Assembly: GCA_023213395.1 (NCBI GenBank) | Contig: CM041465.1 | Location: forward strand, 57,605,741 to 57,669,740 | Direction of reading: 5' to 3' | Source of the DNA: Cycas panzhihuaensis | Taxonomy: Eukaryota; Cycadophyta | DNA length: 64,000 nucleotides | Shown: piece by piece, positions 10,921 to 23,640 of the stretch | Layout: every line of letters begins with the position of its first letter | How positions within the stretch are numbered: the first letter of the stretch is position 1 | Position numbers and translations under genes: made by a program | The notes under the pieces: model-generated | What the model was told of the DNA's origin: nothing | Databases searched by the model: none | What the model saw: only the letters and a program-made list of their open reading frames with translations

Positions 10921-12470
10921 GACAACTTCATTGATTTTAATGTCGAGATCATATTGAAACCTTTTAAACTTTGGTCTACTAAGTTTTTTATTGAAGATGT
11001 CTATAACTTAGTCTTCACTCAGTCAATACAGTAGATCAACTTCTCTAGTTTGCATATGTTCATGGATGAAGTGATGATAAATCTTGATATGTTTAGTAGA
11101 TGCATGGAAAACAAGGGTCTTGGTTGTCTTCAATACACTCTAATTGTCACAATATATAAGTATGGATTAAGTCTATTCAAGATCAAGTTCTGCAAGAATC
11201 CTGTGTAGCCAGATTGCCTAAGTGGTAGCATGAACAACTATTTTATACTCTACTTTAGTGGAGGAAAGTATAACATTAGGTTTCTTTTATAGCTCCATGA
11301 AATGGTGGTCGAGTTTAGGTCAAAATAATAACTTGATATTGAATGGTAATAATCTTGACAACTAGCCTAGTCTACATCTATAAATCCTTTTAAAACAGGA
11401 GTGTTAGCTTGGTTGTAATCAAGTTTAAGCTATAAGGTATCATGAATGTACTTGAGAATTCTGGTGGTAACTTTTCAATGTGACATTTTAGGCTATGACA
11501 TATACCTTGAGCAAATTCCAACCATATATGAAATATCTGAGTGAGTATGATTAAGATAAATCAAACTCCCTACAAGTTGTCTATAAAGAGTGGGATCGAA
11601 AGGTTTACTTTGTTCATCCATCATCAGCTTTATTCTAGCTTTCATAGGTATGGACAAAGGTTTATAATCACTCATTCTGAATTACTATAAGAGCTCATTT
11701 GTATATTTGGATTGTGATAAGAATATATGTCCTAGTTATTGCCACACTTCAATTCCAAAAAAGTAATGGAGTAGTCCAAGGTTAGTCATCTTTAAAATAC
11801 TTTTTTAAGTTCTTACTAGAGATAAGAGATTCCTTCATCATTATTCCCAGTGATTGCTTAGTCATCAACATAGAGAACAATAATAGTGATCATGTTGTTA
11901 CAGATCCTAATGTATAGATTAGGATTAGAGAATAAATAAATCAATCCATACTTGATAAAGAAGGTGTTAATCTTTGTATACCAGGTATGAGATGTATGCT
12001 TGAGTCTATATAAGGCTTTCTTGAGCTTATAAACAAAGTGTTCTTTTCCATGAACAATATTGCTAGGAGGTTATCTCGTGAAATTTTCTTTAAAAAGATC
12101 TCCATCGAGGAAAGTACTTTTGACATCCATCTAATAGATAGACCATTTGAACTGAGTTGTTAGTGACATGACTAGATAGAATGTTATCATATTAACTACT
12201 AAGGAAGTCTCATCATAATTAATGCCTTCTTGTTGCTTGAAGCCATTTACAATAAGATGTACTTTATGTCATTTAATAGATCCATTAGCATGATACTTAG
12301 TCTTATAAAACCAATGATAATCAATCAGTTTCTTTCCAGGAGGCAATTTAGTAAGCTCCCAAGTGTCATTCTTTAGGATGGAATACATCTCCTCATCCAT
12401 AGCACTCTACCATGTTTAGTCTTTGACTTTTTCCTTAAAGGTGGAAGGCTTGAGAGATTTAAGAACTTGT
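10921..12470 (-). pseudogene. Copia reverse transcriptase and RNase H
   Basis: In minus-strand order the fragments read as copia RT. A DVKSTFLDGD block (near 12130) is followed by KKALYRLKH (near 12010) and an LYVDD catalytic motif (near 11870). The stretch at 11493-11675 then has PMKARIKLM and YRQLVGSLIYL, the conserved linker to RNase H. RNase H follows down to the polypurine tract. Frameshifts and stops interrupt the frame throughout, so no product is expected. Confidence 0.75.
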
Positions 12471-12830
12471 GCCATTAAGGAAAGTTTGTCATATGCCTTA
12501 GCTTTGATGGCCTTTCAGGTTCTATAGGAGATGGTGGAGCATCTTGCATGACTTGTAAATACCACTTAGGAAGATTTTGGATTCTTTCAAGTTCAATATG
12601 AGTGTCATCTAGAGACAATGGTAGTAATGCAAAGGTTGCTATAGAAGTGGTTGGTGATGCAGGAGGAGCAAATGAAGAACTTAGAGTATATGAGGTAGAG
12701 GGAGTAGAAGGGTCCATAATTGGAGTAGGAGGAGCTTTTAGAACATTAACATCATCATTTATGAGAAACTATATTTGTGATTGGTCTAACGCTTGATTAT
12801 CCTCATCAGATATAATATCCTAAGATGAGT
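12471..12830 (-). pseudogene. Copia linker between integrase and RT
   Basis: A Ser/Pro/Thr-rich stretch (12475-12717) precedes the RT block. This low-complexity hinge between integrase and RT is a usual part of copia polyproteins. Confidence 0.45.
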
Positions 12831-14010
12831 ATACTTATCTCCCAATAGGGTCCTATACCTTATATGCTTTGCACCTAGGTAGGTAGCCTATGAAGATACA
12901 TTTCAAACTTTTGTCATCAAGTTTCTTTTTGTTTTCTTTTGGAATAAATTTATAGGCATATAATTAAATGTTTTGAGGTGCAAAACTATAGGATTTTGAC
13001 TTGACTAAGTCTCCTCAGGTGTCATATCACTTATAATTGAAGTTGAGCTCCTATTTGTTAGGTAAGTAGTAATATGAATGGATTTAGCCTAAAATGAATT
13101 AGCAAGGATGGCAACTTTAACCATTACTTTGACTTTGTTTAACAATGTTTAGTGTATGTGCTTAATAACACCATTTTGCTAAGGAGCTTGTGGAGTTGAG
13201 AATTGGCATTTGATGTCATATTCTCTATAGATGTTATTGAACTAATTTAAAGTATATTCATATCTATTATATGATCTCAAGATTTTGATTAACATACAAG
13301 ATTTATTTTCCACTTCAGCTTTAAAATCTTTGAATTTATCAAAGGCCTCAAACTTATTCTTTAAAAGGTAGACCTAAATTTTCTAAGAATAATCATCAAT
13401 GAAGATAATAAAGTATAAAGTGTAATTGAGGGAATGTTTAAACATTGGTCCATAGATATCTGAGTAAACTAATCCCAATCATTTAATTACACACCAAGCT
13501 CTCTTAGATGAAAAAGGTTCCCTATGTTGCTTACCAATAATGCAGCTTTATAGAAATACTTATTTTTTTTGATATGTGGAAAACCATGTATCATTTGAAG
13601 TTTACACATGAGGCTAAGACTTTGCATATTTAGATGACCAAGATGCTAATGGTACCGATGGTCCTTGATACACTTATAAATAGGTTGTTCTTAGCTGTAA
13701 GAACATTCTTCGTATAATTCAATAGGCAGAGGGTCTTCCATAGTAATCTATTACTGAGTCATATGAGTCTTTGTACGATGTAGTGGAAAGGGGGACACTA
13801 TCAAGTTTATGAAGTGCATTATCTTGATATCTTATTGTAACTACTTGACCAATTAAGTGATCTAAGATAGTAAATATGCCTTGGTTAAAGAGGATGTTAA
13901 AGTTTTGCTTATTAATTTGACTCATAGAGGGCATGGTTTGTTTCATGCTAGGAATATATATCACATTGCTTATATGATGTCAAACATTTAAATTCTTTAA
14001 GGCTATGGGA
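12831..14010 (-). pseudogene. Copia integrase
   Basis: Minus-strand translation gives the pre-integrase block at 13719-13964 (YIPSMKQTMPSMSQINKQ), then an HLGHLN zinc-binding motif near 13640. The integrase core follows, with YFIIFIDDYS near 13410 and a degenerate DCGP-like motif. The C-terminal part runs to about 12840 (MTPEETWSS, FNYMPINLF). Frame breaks are frequent. Confidence 0.65.
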
Positions 14011-15109
14011 TCTTTCCAAATCTTGGCCACATCACATATTATGTCATCACTAAATACAATAGTCTATGTTTAAGGAGGTATGATGTCCTTTAAGAGTCCT
14101 TTAGTATCTATTATATGACGTGTGGCACCTAAATCTATCAACCAAGAATTGTCTTTAAGGTGAGAAGAAAGTGCAATAAGGAATAGGTTCTAAGAGTTAG
14201 CATGGGAATTGGCCACATGGCCTCCTTACTAGAAATTCTTGTTGTTTCCCTGATTCTTATTCCTTAGTTAGTTTCTTTATTATTTTTGTTTTCTATTTTC
14301 CTAATCATAGCCTATATTCTATTATGGATGTGGGCCTCCTTGTTGTCTAGTTAGATGTTGTCCATGTTGTAAATTAGATTATCATTTTATGTAATCTATG
14401 ATCACATGCTCGGGTTTGTCACAATATAGGTAGGTGATATTCTATCTCCTCTACTACTTTCTTGGCTATTGTAAGGATTGGTTCAAGTTCATAGAACCAA
14501 ACTTCTAGGTTAGAGGTTATTGTTGAGGTTAATTTCTCCTATGATTCCTAGCAACAAATACAAGAATAATATTAGAAGAGGATATAACTCCTTAATGGTT
14601 CAAGATATCATTTTCATTTAGTAGTAGTCCTTCTAAAGTATTAAAGTCCATTATGGTAAAGTCATCGAATAGATGACAGATAAAGCTATTATATTTGGCA
14701 GGAAGGATATTAACAATACTAGCAATAAGATCATGATTGGAAGGAGGAGATTTAAGAGTATTAAGTTGGTTCCTAATGGACTTTACTTCTATCATATATG
14801 AAGGAATAGAACAAATAAAGGGTATATCATATAATCATACTTTTAGTATGATGACTTTGAGTCATCCTTTTGCTCATAAAAGGAACATATAGTGCTTCAT
14901 TCTTTATGAGATGAGTTAGTTATTTCAATATTTTGGTCAACTTTATCCTCTATAGCTAAGTAAAGGAAGGATAGAGCTATATTATCCTTAGCTCTAAAGG
15001 TAGCAAGGGCAACATGATTTGGAGGAATCACATTGTTGGGATTGTTTAGATCATGTGTGGGAATAGGTTTAGATATATCTCTAGAGACATAAGCCCAAAA
15101 ATCAATCAT
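14011..15109 (-). pseudogene. Copia gag and protease
   Basis: The gag N-terminal part is at 14897-15109 (ISKPIPTHDLNN, SFLYLAIEDKV). The gag middle is at 14592-14795 (IRNQLNTLKSPPSNHDLIASI, shortened here). A Cys/His knuckle relic lies near 14400. A protease block with WLIDLGATRHI is near 14140, where the active DSG has become DLG. Stops separate the pieces. Confidence 0.6.
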
Positions 15110-16950
15110 TATTAATAAATGTTTGACTTGCTTCTTTTAAGATAAAAAATTATCACTCCTTAATAGTTTGATTATTTTTTATATTAATAGTTGGGATGCC
15201 ATTATATGAATTATCTACTTAGTTGACTACTAAACTGGAATTCTAATGTTTCAATGTCTCTAGGAAGCACTTTATTGTTATTTTATTTAGTAGCACCTAC
15301 CCACAAATGGCAGTTTAAGAACTCGATATACATCACTATAGAGTAAGTTAAATTCTATATACTTAAGTACATAAGCATAAAAGGCTGACCACACCCTGGC
15401 ACTATTTGTGTAACTATACCAAATTTATGCTTAGTGACAAATCTTGTGAATGATTAAAACTAAGGTATTTATCTTGTTTGGGTCTATCCTAGTCTCCAAA
15501 CTCAAAGGAAGGGTTTAACACCTCAATCTATCACTTAATACCACTTATAATAAGTTGCCACCTAACTTGCTTATTTAGGTGAATGTAACTCATATGTGCA
15601 GGAGTGATAACTTTAGGGGTCCTAACTATTCCTATTATAAGATTGATAGTTTAATAATTTAATTAAGGAATTATCTTGTTTAATATTTTGAGTTTAACTT
15701 CCTTTAAAATATGGTCTTATTTAAAGATAAAATTTAGTTTTTAGTGATTAAAAATAAGAAACATGAATAGACAAAGGCAAAAAAGTAAAATAAAAGTAAG
15801 GGTTTAGAGTGCTCAAGTAGGAAGGGACCACTAATGACAAGTGAAGAGTAACCTTCCTCATAAAAGAAGAGAACATCCTAAAATATGTCCAAAATATGCC
15901 AATAAGTAGTATAGGCTATAGAGATCTGAGTTAGGATTCTGATAGTTTAAACGGTTTAGAAAACAAATGCCCAGTTAAGAAGTTATGACAAAAATAGTGC
16001 AATGACCTCCTTAAGACCAAAAAATTGAATAGAGTTGGATTTTAGCCCCCTTAACAATGTAGCCCAGTCATATTTGTGTGTGATCTGACCACCTACTTAT
16101 CTAGAAAGGTCTCCACATACCTCAAATAGATATCAAATATAATTAAATTTATAAAACACTTTGTAAAATATATATATATTAAAGATAGATAAATAACTAT
16201 TGTACAATTTTGGGTTGTGAACCAGATGAGGAATATGGATCGAATATAACGTGTCATTGATCAATTGCCTGATGAAACTCATGATCTTATGTGGGTGATC
16301 ACATTTGAGGTCTAATTTCAAAATGATAGGAGGTAGTAGTTTCATGTAGATGCAAAGATGCCTTCCACATGGATGTTTCCATGTAGACACAAAGATTTCT
16401 TAAGTGTAATAGTTTAATTACAATATACAGATATAATTTCCATATGATAGTACACATACATAGTTTCTAATAGGAGGTTGTGAATGGAACATTAAGGTAG
16501 TACATAGTACACAGAGATTTATGAGCTTTTACTCATTTGGGTAGATCTACAAACATTGATAACACCATGGTGGTATAGATGAACAAGTAATAGGTAGTGC
16601 GGTGCATTAAATATCAAAGTCTCCTCATGCTCAACTAGAGCTAGAGTAGTGAGTAGGTAACCCTCTTATAGAGTAGAGCACCACGATGTTAGAGGCAAAA
16701 TATTAGAGTAGATAAATGGAGGTAAATATGCTTAAATGGGCTTGAACAGAGCAAATAAATTTTTTAGTCAAAATTAGCATATATACATAATGAATACAAA
16801 TAGGATTCTAAATATTTTTAAATGAGATCAAAGGTCTTTGCAAATAGACTCGAATGAAGAGTAAACAAGGTTTTATTTTTGCAATAGGACTAGACTAGGG
16901 TTGCTTCACAAAGATTGTCTGTAATAGAATGAGTACAAACAAGAGAGATA
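15110..16950 (-). other. Long copia leader between PBS and gag
   Basis: About 1.8 kb separates the primer binding site from gag, much longer than the few hundred bases usual for copia. One open frame (16133-16390, minus) encodes 85 residues with no recognised family. The region may hold extra leader sequence or a second, unrecognised insertion. Confidence 0.4.
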
Positions 16951-16962
16951 GCTCTAATACCA
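16951..16962 (-). other. Copia primer binding site
   Basis: On the minus strand the sequence is TGGTATTAGAGC, one base different from the canonical complement of plant initiator Met tRNA. It lies two bases inside the 5' LTR, as expected, and fixes the orientation of the element. Confidence 0.85.
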
Positions 16963-16964
16963 AT

Positions 16965-17324
16965 TGATGAAATTAGAATTAATCTAATTTGTAGAATAGA
17001 ATCTAAATCTATTATGAATACAACATAAAATAATATCATGCATAAATAAATAAAATATAGAGGATCAAATTAATTGATACCGGTGGAAATATTTTGATAG
17101 AGTTTCAACTATCAATACTACATGTATCGATGGGTGAGGATATAGTCATATTTATAGAGGGCTTAATGTCATATCCATTTACATTTCATTGGTGCTCATG
17201 TTGACTGCATGTCATTAGCCCAATATAAGGCAAAGGGGGGTTCATGACCCTCAACTAAGATTATAACATAAAGTATAATTTAATTACATAAAGTATAAGG
17301 TAAAAGTATCATTATAATTTAACA
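16965..17324 (-). repeat. Copia 5' LTR (right copy)
   Basis: About 360 bases from TGATGAAATTAG to TTTAACA, paralogous along its full length to 10546-10908. It keeps TG and CA ends. Confidence 0.85.
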
Positions 17325-17988
17325 ATAGGACAATGATTATTTTTCTCAACTAAGTAAATTATAATAAATAGGATTAATAAACTAGTACTATAAAAAAAAT
17401 ATTAGACTAATTTATAAATAATTGAATTATCATTACTTAGAAAGATTGAATTATTCATATTGGGTCTATAACATGATATTACAATTGATGTTAAGATGCA
17501 AAACCTTAGGATCTCGATGAGACTATTCATTTAGCTAGGGCTTTTGAGTCAAAATAAAAATCTTATTACTGTTCATCAACATTAAAAAATAATAGATTCT
17601 TTCGACTAAACATTATAGTAACTAAAGGAATAATTAATGAAAATAATTTATATTCTAAAAGGAGAAATAATCTACCAAATAATACATATGAATATTACTA
17701 ATTGATAGAAAAAGAAATGTAAGGACACCTTAGAGAAGGAACTTGTTATTGGTGTAATAAAGAAATGGAAAAAAAACATAGGTGTTAAGAACAAAAATTA
17801 TACTCATTAGTTATTATAGATGAAGGTACAACAAATGAAACAATTGATGTAGTAAAGGAAGATGATCACATAGGTGATGACCAACACTTTGAAGAAGAAC
17901 TAATAATATCCTTATTAACAATGTTGGGAATCTCAAGATCTAAAACTCTAAAATTTAAAAGATTTATAAAAGAGGGTGTTTAGGGGTT
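17325..17988 (+). pseudogene. Ty3/gypsy gag, 3' part, with zinc knuckle
   Basis: This continues the gag split at 10545. A C-x2-C-x7-H-x-C zinc knuckle (CYWCNKEMEKKHRC) is encoded at 17743-17785. It is followed by ISLLTMLGISRSKTLKF, which corresponds to the lead-in of plant gypsy proteases. The sequence ends at a run of 20 G before the protease active site would be reached. Confidence 0.65.
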
Positions 17989-18008
17989 GGGGGGGGGGGG
18001 GGGGGGGG
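17989..18008. repeat. Run of 20 G at a transposon junction
   Basis: Twenty consecutive G bases separate a plus-strand gypsy fragment from a minus-strand copia fragment. Such runs are rare in this AT-rich context. Confidence 0.9.
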
Positions 18009-20972
18009 TTGTTAATCATTTTAATTATCTTCCAATTTTAAATATAGGTCAATTCTAGAATAACAAGCTCTTAAAGTTTATTTTAGTCCATATAAGGTTT
18101 TCTTTAACTTGCATACTAAGTATTCTTTTTTTTGACTTTCAAATCTTTGAGGTTGTGTAATATAAATTTCTTCATTAACATATTCATTAAGAAATATTGA
18201 TTTAACATCTATTAAATATGATCTATCTTTGATGTGTAACTAAAGATAGGATACTTTTGATTATGTCCATTTTAGGAACTAGAGCAAAGGTTTCTACATA
18301 ATCAATTCCTTCTTATTGAGCATAACCTTTTGCCACAAGTCTAGCCTTAGATTTACCAATAGTTCCATCATATTTATACTTGATTTTATAAACCTATTTT
18401 GTACATATCACTTCTTTGTTAATAAATAACTCAACCAAATTATAAGTTTCATGTTTTATTGAGGAATCATACTCTACTTCCATGGCTTCAACCCAATCAT
18501 TATTAGTAATAATTTCTTCAAAAAATTATGTTTCATCATTTTGTTCAACTTGAGTCATCAATGTAAAGTTAACACTGGCTTGAGATCTAGTTAATCTTTT
18601 GTTAAAGTTTTTATTAAGCATTACTTTTGGATTATGACTTTTAACTAGCCATTTGGTCCTATAGTATGTTTTTTACTTGATGATGATGAACTTAGAGTGG
18701 AACTTGAATCTTGATATGAACTTAGAGTTAGAGTTGATGGAGATTAATTCTAAAGTAGAAATAGTTTTGAATATGCTTTAATGACAACTTATTTTCCTTT
18801 ATCTTCTTTAGGTTTAAAAATTACATTATCATCAAAAATAACATCTCTACTTACTAAGAATTTCTTTGCAATTGGTTCAACCATTCTATAGGTCTTTTGT
18901 TCACTTGAGTGGCATATGAAAATACACTTAATACTTTTACTTTCTAACTTAGATCTTTTTTCCTCAAGAATATAAGTATAAGTAATACAACCAAACATTT
19001 TTAAATGTGAAACATTTAGATTGTAACTTGTCTAATATTCTTTAGGAGTTAAGTCCTCAATTGCCTTTATAGGATTTCTATTCAATAGATATATAGTAGT
19101 ACTTACTACTTTAACCTAATATTTATTATTTAACTATGTTATCTTAAGCATGCACCTAGCTATTTATGTAATTATTCTATTTTTTCATTTAACAACTTCA
19201 TTTTATTGAGGTATATTTGGAGTAGTGAATTACCTTCTTATACTAACATCATTATAGAAATATCAAAAATTAGTTGAGTTAAATTCACCACCATTATCTG
19301 AATAAAGAAGTTGCAATCTATAACCACTTTGTCTTTCAACCATAACTCTAATTTTAAAAAATCTAAAAAATGTTTCAGATATTTTCTAAGAAAATATACC
19401 CAAATGTTTCTTATAAAATCATAAAAAAGTATCAAGAAAAATCTGGTATATTTAAAAGTTAGTATTCTCATTAGGCCATATAAATTTATATATACTAATT
19501 AAAGTGGATATTTAGATTAAAAATTTGAATTAGAAAAAAATTCTCTATGTTATTTTCCATAAATACAACCTTCACATACTTCATTATTACCTTGAATAGA
19601 TGGAAGTCGTATAACTATGCTTTTCCTCTTTAAGGTAATGGGTGTATCATAATTAAGATGTGTAACTCTATGATACCAAAGTATGTTCTTATTTAAAATT
19701 AAAGTATTCAACACATTGTAAATGTGGAGAAAGTATAAGTTTGAATAATCTATCTTTTTTTATTTGGACTTTTACAACTACAAGACTATTATTCAACTTG
19801 TAATTTATTTCACATTCTCCATTGTCAAAGACTACCATGTATTGTTGTTCCATTATCTTACCAATAGATAATAGGTTCCTTCTTAATTTAGGTATAAATA
19901 ATATATTTTGAATATTCTTATTTGCTCAACTTTTAGTTTGAATTGTTATATAACTCCTTGTTTCTAAACTTCTTGTATATTGTTATTTCTAAAATGACTT
20001 TTCTTTGGTTTTTTTCTTCATAAATCTTAGAAAATACATCTTCATATAGGATATATAAGTTTAACAACCAAAATCAATATACCATTCATATTTCTTATTA
20101 GTAGATTGATAATCTTAGGTTGTATAGAAAATATTTTTATTTTTCTTAGTTATAATATTAGCCATGTTATCTTTATGACATTCATATTAATAGTGTCATT
20201 CCATTCCACACTTGTAGCAAGAAGCAATAAAACCTCTTCCTCTTCCAATTCCTCTTAATGATATTTTATCTCTTCCTCTTAATGAACTTCTTACTCTTGA
20301 TGGAGTAGGATTCCTTCCCCTTGAATAACTTCTTCCTTTTGATCTTCCTTTTCCTAACTAAAATTGTCCTTATTATTCTTATCCACATCCATAATTACCT
20401 TGTCCATAATTTCATGTCTATGTAGATTCCACTACTTGTCCTGATCCATATGTGTATGTTGGTGGTGATGTTGTTCCTTGATCTGACCTGAATGCTTTCT
20501 TATACTTTTCTCTTATAAAAGCCTCAAAAGTAAAGGCTTGTTCTAAATTTGTAATTGAATTATTCTTTTTCTTTCTAGTGATTCTCAAAATTTTATTTAT
20601 ATCTCTTTATTTAGATACTTGTTCACTTAATAAATTTAATTGATTTATAAGATCCTAAACTTTAGTAACAAATAAATTGATAGATTTTATAGGAAACATC
20701 TTGAGATTTTTAAAGTTTCTTCTTAAGTTTTAAATCCTTGTATTAGTACTTCCTTGAAATAATAGTTTCAAAGTAATCCAAGCATCATGAGAAGTAGTAA
20801 GATTACAAATATAAAGAAATATGACATCATGAATAGTAGAAAATATGAAGGAAAATGCTTTACTATCATTCTTTTCTAATCTATCTTTTAACTTCTCATG
20901 ATCAAGAGTCAAATTAGTTGTAAGAGAAATATGAATAGGAGAATTAAGGTGGATATGATCCCTAATTGGCAT
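18009..20972 (-). pseudogene. Second Ty1/copia element, gag to partial RT
   Basis: Minus-strand order is gag, integrase, partial RT. Gag at 20730-20972 shows KAFSFIFSTIHD and SHDAWITLKLLFQG. A Cys/His-type region lies near 20200. The integrase C-terminal part at 18789-18998 shows FGCITYTYI, KCIFICHSS and FLVSRDVIFDD. RT at about 18010-18500 contains VCKLKKTLYGLK. The copy stops inside RT at the poly-G run and no LTRs are recognised. Many stops and frame changes are present. Confidence 0.65.
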
Positions 20973-20984
20973 TATTCTAATATT

Positions 20985-22530
20985 TCTCCCCCATAATACT
21001 TATTTGGGGAGACTCCAGCTTATCTCTAAATTTCATAAATTTTATCTTACTAAGTATCTTTGTGAATATATTTTCCACCTATTCTTCTATGTTGCAAAAG
21101 ACCAATTCAAGTTTGCCTTGTTGTACCAATTCTCTGATGAAGTGATGCTATTTTTTAATATGCTTTATCTTGCCATGAAACACTAGATTCCTAATCATCT
21201 AAATTATTTTTTGGTTATCAAAAAGTAATTAAGTGGGATTAACCTACTCTTCTTATAAATCCTAGAGTAATCTTTTAAGCTAATTATTTCACATGATCCT
21301 ATTGTAGCTGCTTTATATTCTACTTTTGAAGTAGATAGAGATATCGTGGCATGTTTCTTTGAACTCTATGTAACTAGAATTGAACCTAAATTGAATGTAT
21401 AACTAGAGGTAGATTTCTTATCATCTATACAACTTGCCTAGTTTGAGTATATATATTTAATCAATATGCAATCCCTTGATGGCCTATAATATAATCCATA
21501 TCTAAATATACCTTTTAGATACCTGAGAATTCTTTTTACTACGTGTTAATGTTTTACCTTAGGCTAATGCACGAATCTAGAAACCACACTAACTCTATAT
21601 ATGATAACTAGTAGAGTTGAAGTCAAGTAAATTAAACTCCTAATCAATTGATTGTAGAGTGTAGAATCAACTAATTCTAATTCATTAAACTTGGATAACT
21701 TCAACCCAATTTTTGCTAAAGTTGTAAGTGGCTTGCAACTACTAATTTGAACTTGTGTAATAGGTCTAATGCGTATTTTATTTAGGAGATAAATATCCTA
21801 TTTTTATCTTGTCAAACTTTCATGCTTAAGAAGTAATACATTAGTCCCAAGTTTATCACCTCAAATTCCTTGTATATATCCTTTTTAAATCTTTGGGACA
21901 AGTATTTACTATTCCCAGTGTAAACTAAGTCAACATATAAGCCCATAATAAGTATAGAGCTTCCTTCTATCTTGATATATAAAATAGGATTAGATTAATT
22001 CCTTTAGAATCTTTTATCTTTAAAATATTTGTTAATCTTAGAGTTCCATACTCTAGGTGCTTATTTAAGTCCATACAAGGTCTTTTTAAGTTTGTAGACC
22101 TTATTTTCTTCTCCTGTCACTTTAAATTCTCTAGGTTGTTGGACATATATTTTTTTGTCTACATAGCCATTTAAGAAGGCACTTTTAACATCCATTTGAT
22201 ATACTGTCCAACCTTACTATGTCACTAAGGCCATAATCAATTTGTCCATTTCTAGCCTTGTAACCAGTGTAAATGTCTTATTGTAATATATGCCTTCTAT
22301 TTGAGTATAGCCCTTAGCAACCAACCTTACCTTATTAATTATTATATTTAATATATACTTGGTCTTATAGACCTATTTAATTCTAATAATATTCTTATTA
22401 GATGGCAGATTCACTAACTCCCATGTGTTATTTTTCATTAAGGCATTATATTCATCCTTCATTACTTCCTTCCATTCATCTTGAGTATTAGTCTCTTCTA
22501 AATTATGAGGCTTATTATGAAGGTTTGAAT
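20985..22530 (-). pseudogene. Third Ty1/copia fragment, RT and RNase H
   Basis: Minus-strand translation gives, from about 22480 down, DEYNALMKNNTWELVNLP and DVKSAFLNGYVD. KKTLYGLK and the RNase H end (HHFIRELVQQGKLELVF, near 21100) follow. A purine stretch TATGGGGGAGAAA (near 20985) stands where a polypurine tract should be, but no LTR follows. Instead the gag of the neighbouring copia begins, so the two copies are joined head to tail without an LTR between. Confidence 0.65.
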
Positions 22531-22533
22531 CAA

Positions 22534-22844
22534 TGAGACAGAGCAGAGAAGTACATCAAGTAATTAATTCATTATAGCATAAACATAATAATCTTTGTAT
22601 TTAATCCATCTTTTGAGAGTACAATAGATTTCCAAATATTGGTAGTATATAAAGACACCAAGGTTAGTTACCCCAGAAAATATATAGTTTAAAGGAGAAG
22701 GGAAACCTCTCAACCTCTAAAATTCAAATAACATTAACATAATATTTAACTCAAGTTAACATTAACTTTACCTGACTTACCTTAATATATGTATACTCAC
22801 ATGTGTAAAAAGTGGGAGTGAGGTGATGAGCATTAACCCCAACA
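22534..22844 (-). repeat. LTR of a gag-bearing retrotransposon
   Basis: On the minus strand the block begins TGTTGGGGTTAATG directly after a purine tract (CCATTAAGGAGAAGAA, 22845-22860), contains a CTTTATATACTACC TATA-like element, and ends near CTGTCTCA. That is the layout of a 3' LTR. No second copy was found, so the left end at 22534 is inferred from the TG/CA rule and may be off. The LTR sits inside or beside the third copia fragment. Confidence 0.5.
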
Positions 22845-23640
22845 TTCTTCTCCTTAATGGTCATCACAATTATTTTCACTTTTCTTTGAATTTGTGGAAC
22901 ATGTATTTGAGGAAAACTTTAAGAGAATGATTGAACACATGTTCTTTAGTTTTTTCTTCATCTTCCTTGATGTGATCATTAACTTGCATCATTGTCCTTA
23001 TCAAGTAGTTTCCTTCAACATAGTATGGTTTAAGTGATCTCCAAGTAGGTGTGGCTTGCTTCAAATGGAGAAGAGTAGCTTCATCTTTTACTTTATTTTC
23101 TTAATCCTTTGTCTTATGAGAATCAATCAAATCACAGGTATATACAACATCATCAAGTGTAATAATATGATCATCCATTTTATTTGAGTCATCAACATTA
23201 GTATTTTTCAATATAAAATATATGCTCTATCATCTGTCTCATATGTACAACATCATCAACATAGTTAAATTCATTAAAATCTAAGATTTCACCCCTATAA
23301 ATTGATTCTAGAGTATTTTAAATATATTTGGATGTAGTTAACTCACTAATATTAATGAATATATCATCATTTATTGTGTTGAAGATTAACGCTATGACTT
23401 CATTATCCTTTTCTTAAGTTTTCTTTAAAATTTTGTTAATCTTCTAGGTAACCATATTTAACAAATTTCTAAAGGTTATTTACACTAAGATGTGTTTTCA
23501 ACAAGTCTTTCCAAATGTGAAAATTAGTCCCATCTAACATGGGAAATAACACATCATCTAGATAAGTTACCATTTGCAAAACTTTTAGTTCATGAACTCA
23601 AATAAATAGATAAAGGTCTTTAATGAATGAATAATATAAA
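22845..23640 (-). pseudogene. Retrotransposon gag directly followed by PPT and LTR
   Basis: Minus-strand translation gives a copia-type gag. LDGTNFHIWKDLLKTHL lies near 23540, and NTINDDIFINISELTTSKY near 23350. An open stretch at 22876-23064 contains YLIRTMMQVNDHIKEDEEK. The polypurine tract and LTR start only about 30 bases after this frame ends, so no pol lies between gag and the 3' LTR. Either pol was deleted or the element was non-autonomous. Confidence 0.5.

Larger units (their letters stand above)
10546..17324 (-). mobile_element. Complete but decayed Ty1/copia retrotransposon
   Basis: Two similar LTRs (10546-10908 and 16965-17324) enclose, in minus-strand order, a primer binding site, gag, protease, integrase, reverse transcriptase, RNase H and a polypurine tract. 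Flanking bases are ATAGA (10541-10545) and ATAGG (17325-17329), a target duplication with one later change. The element lies inside a gypsy gag, whose halves are found on both sides. The order protease-integrase-RT is diagnostic of copia. The LTRs differ at many sites and coding regions carry many stops, so the insertion is old. Confidence 0.85.
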
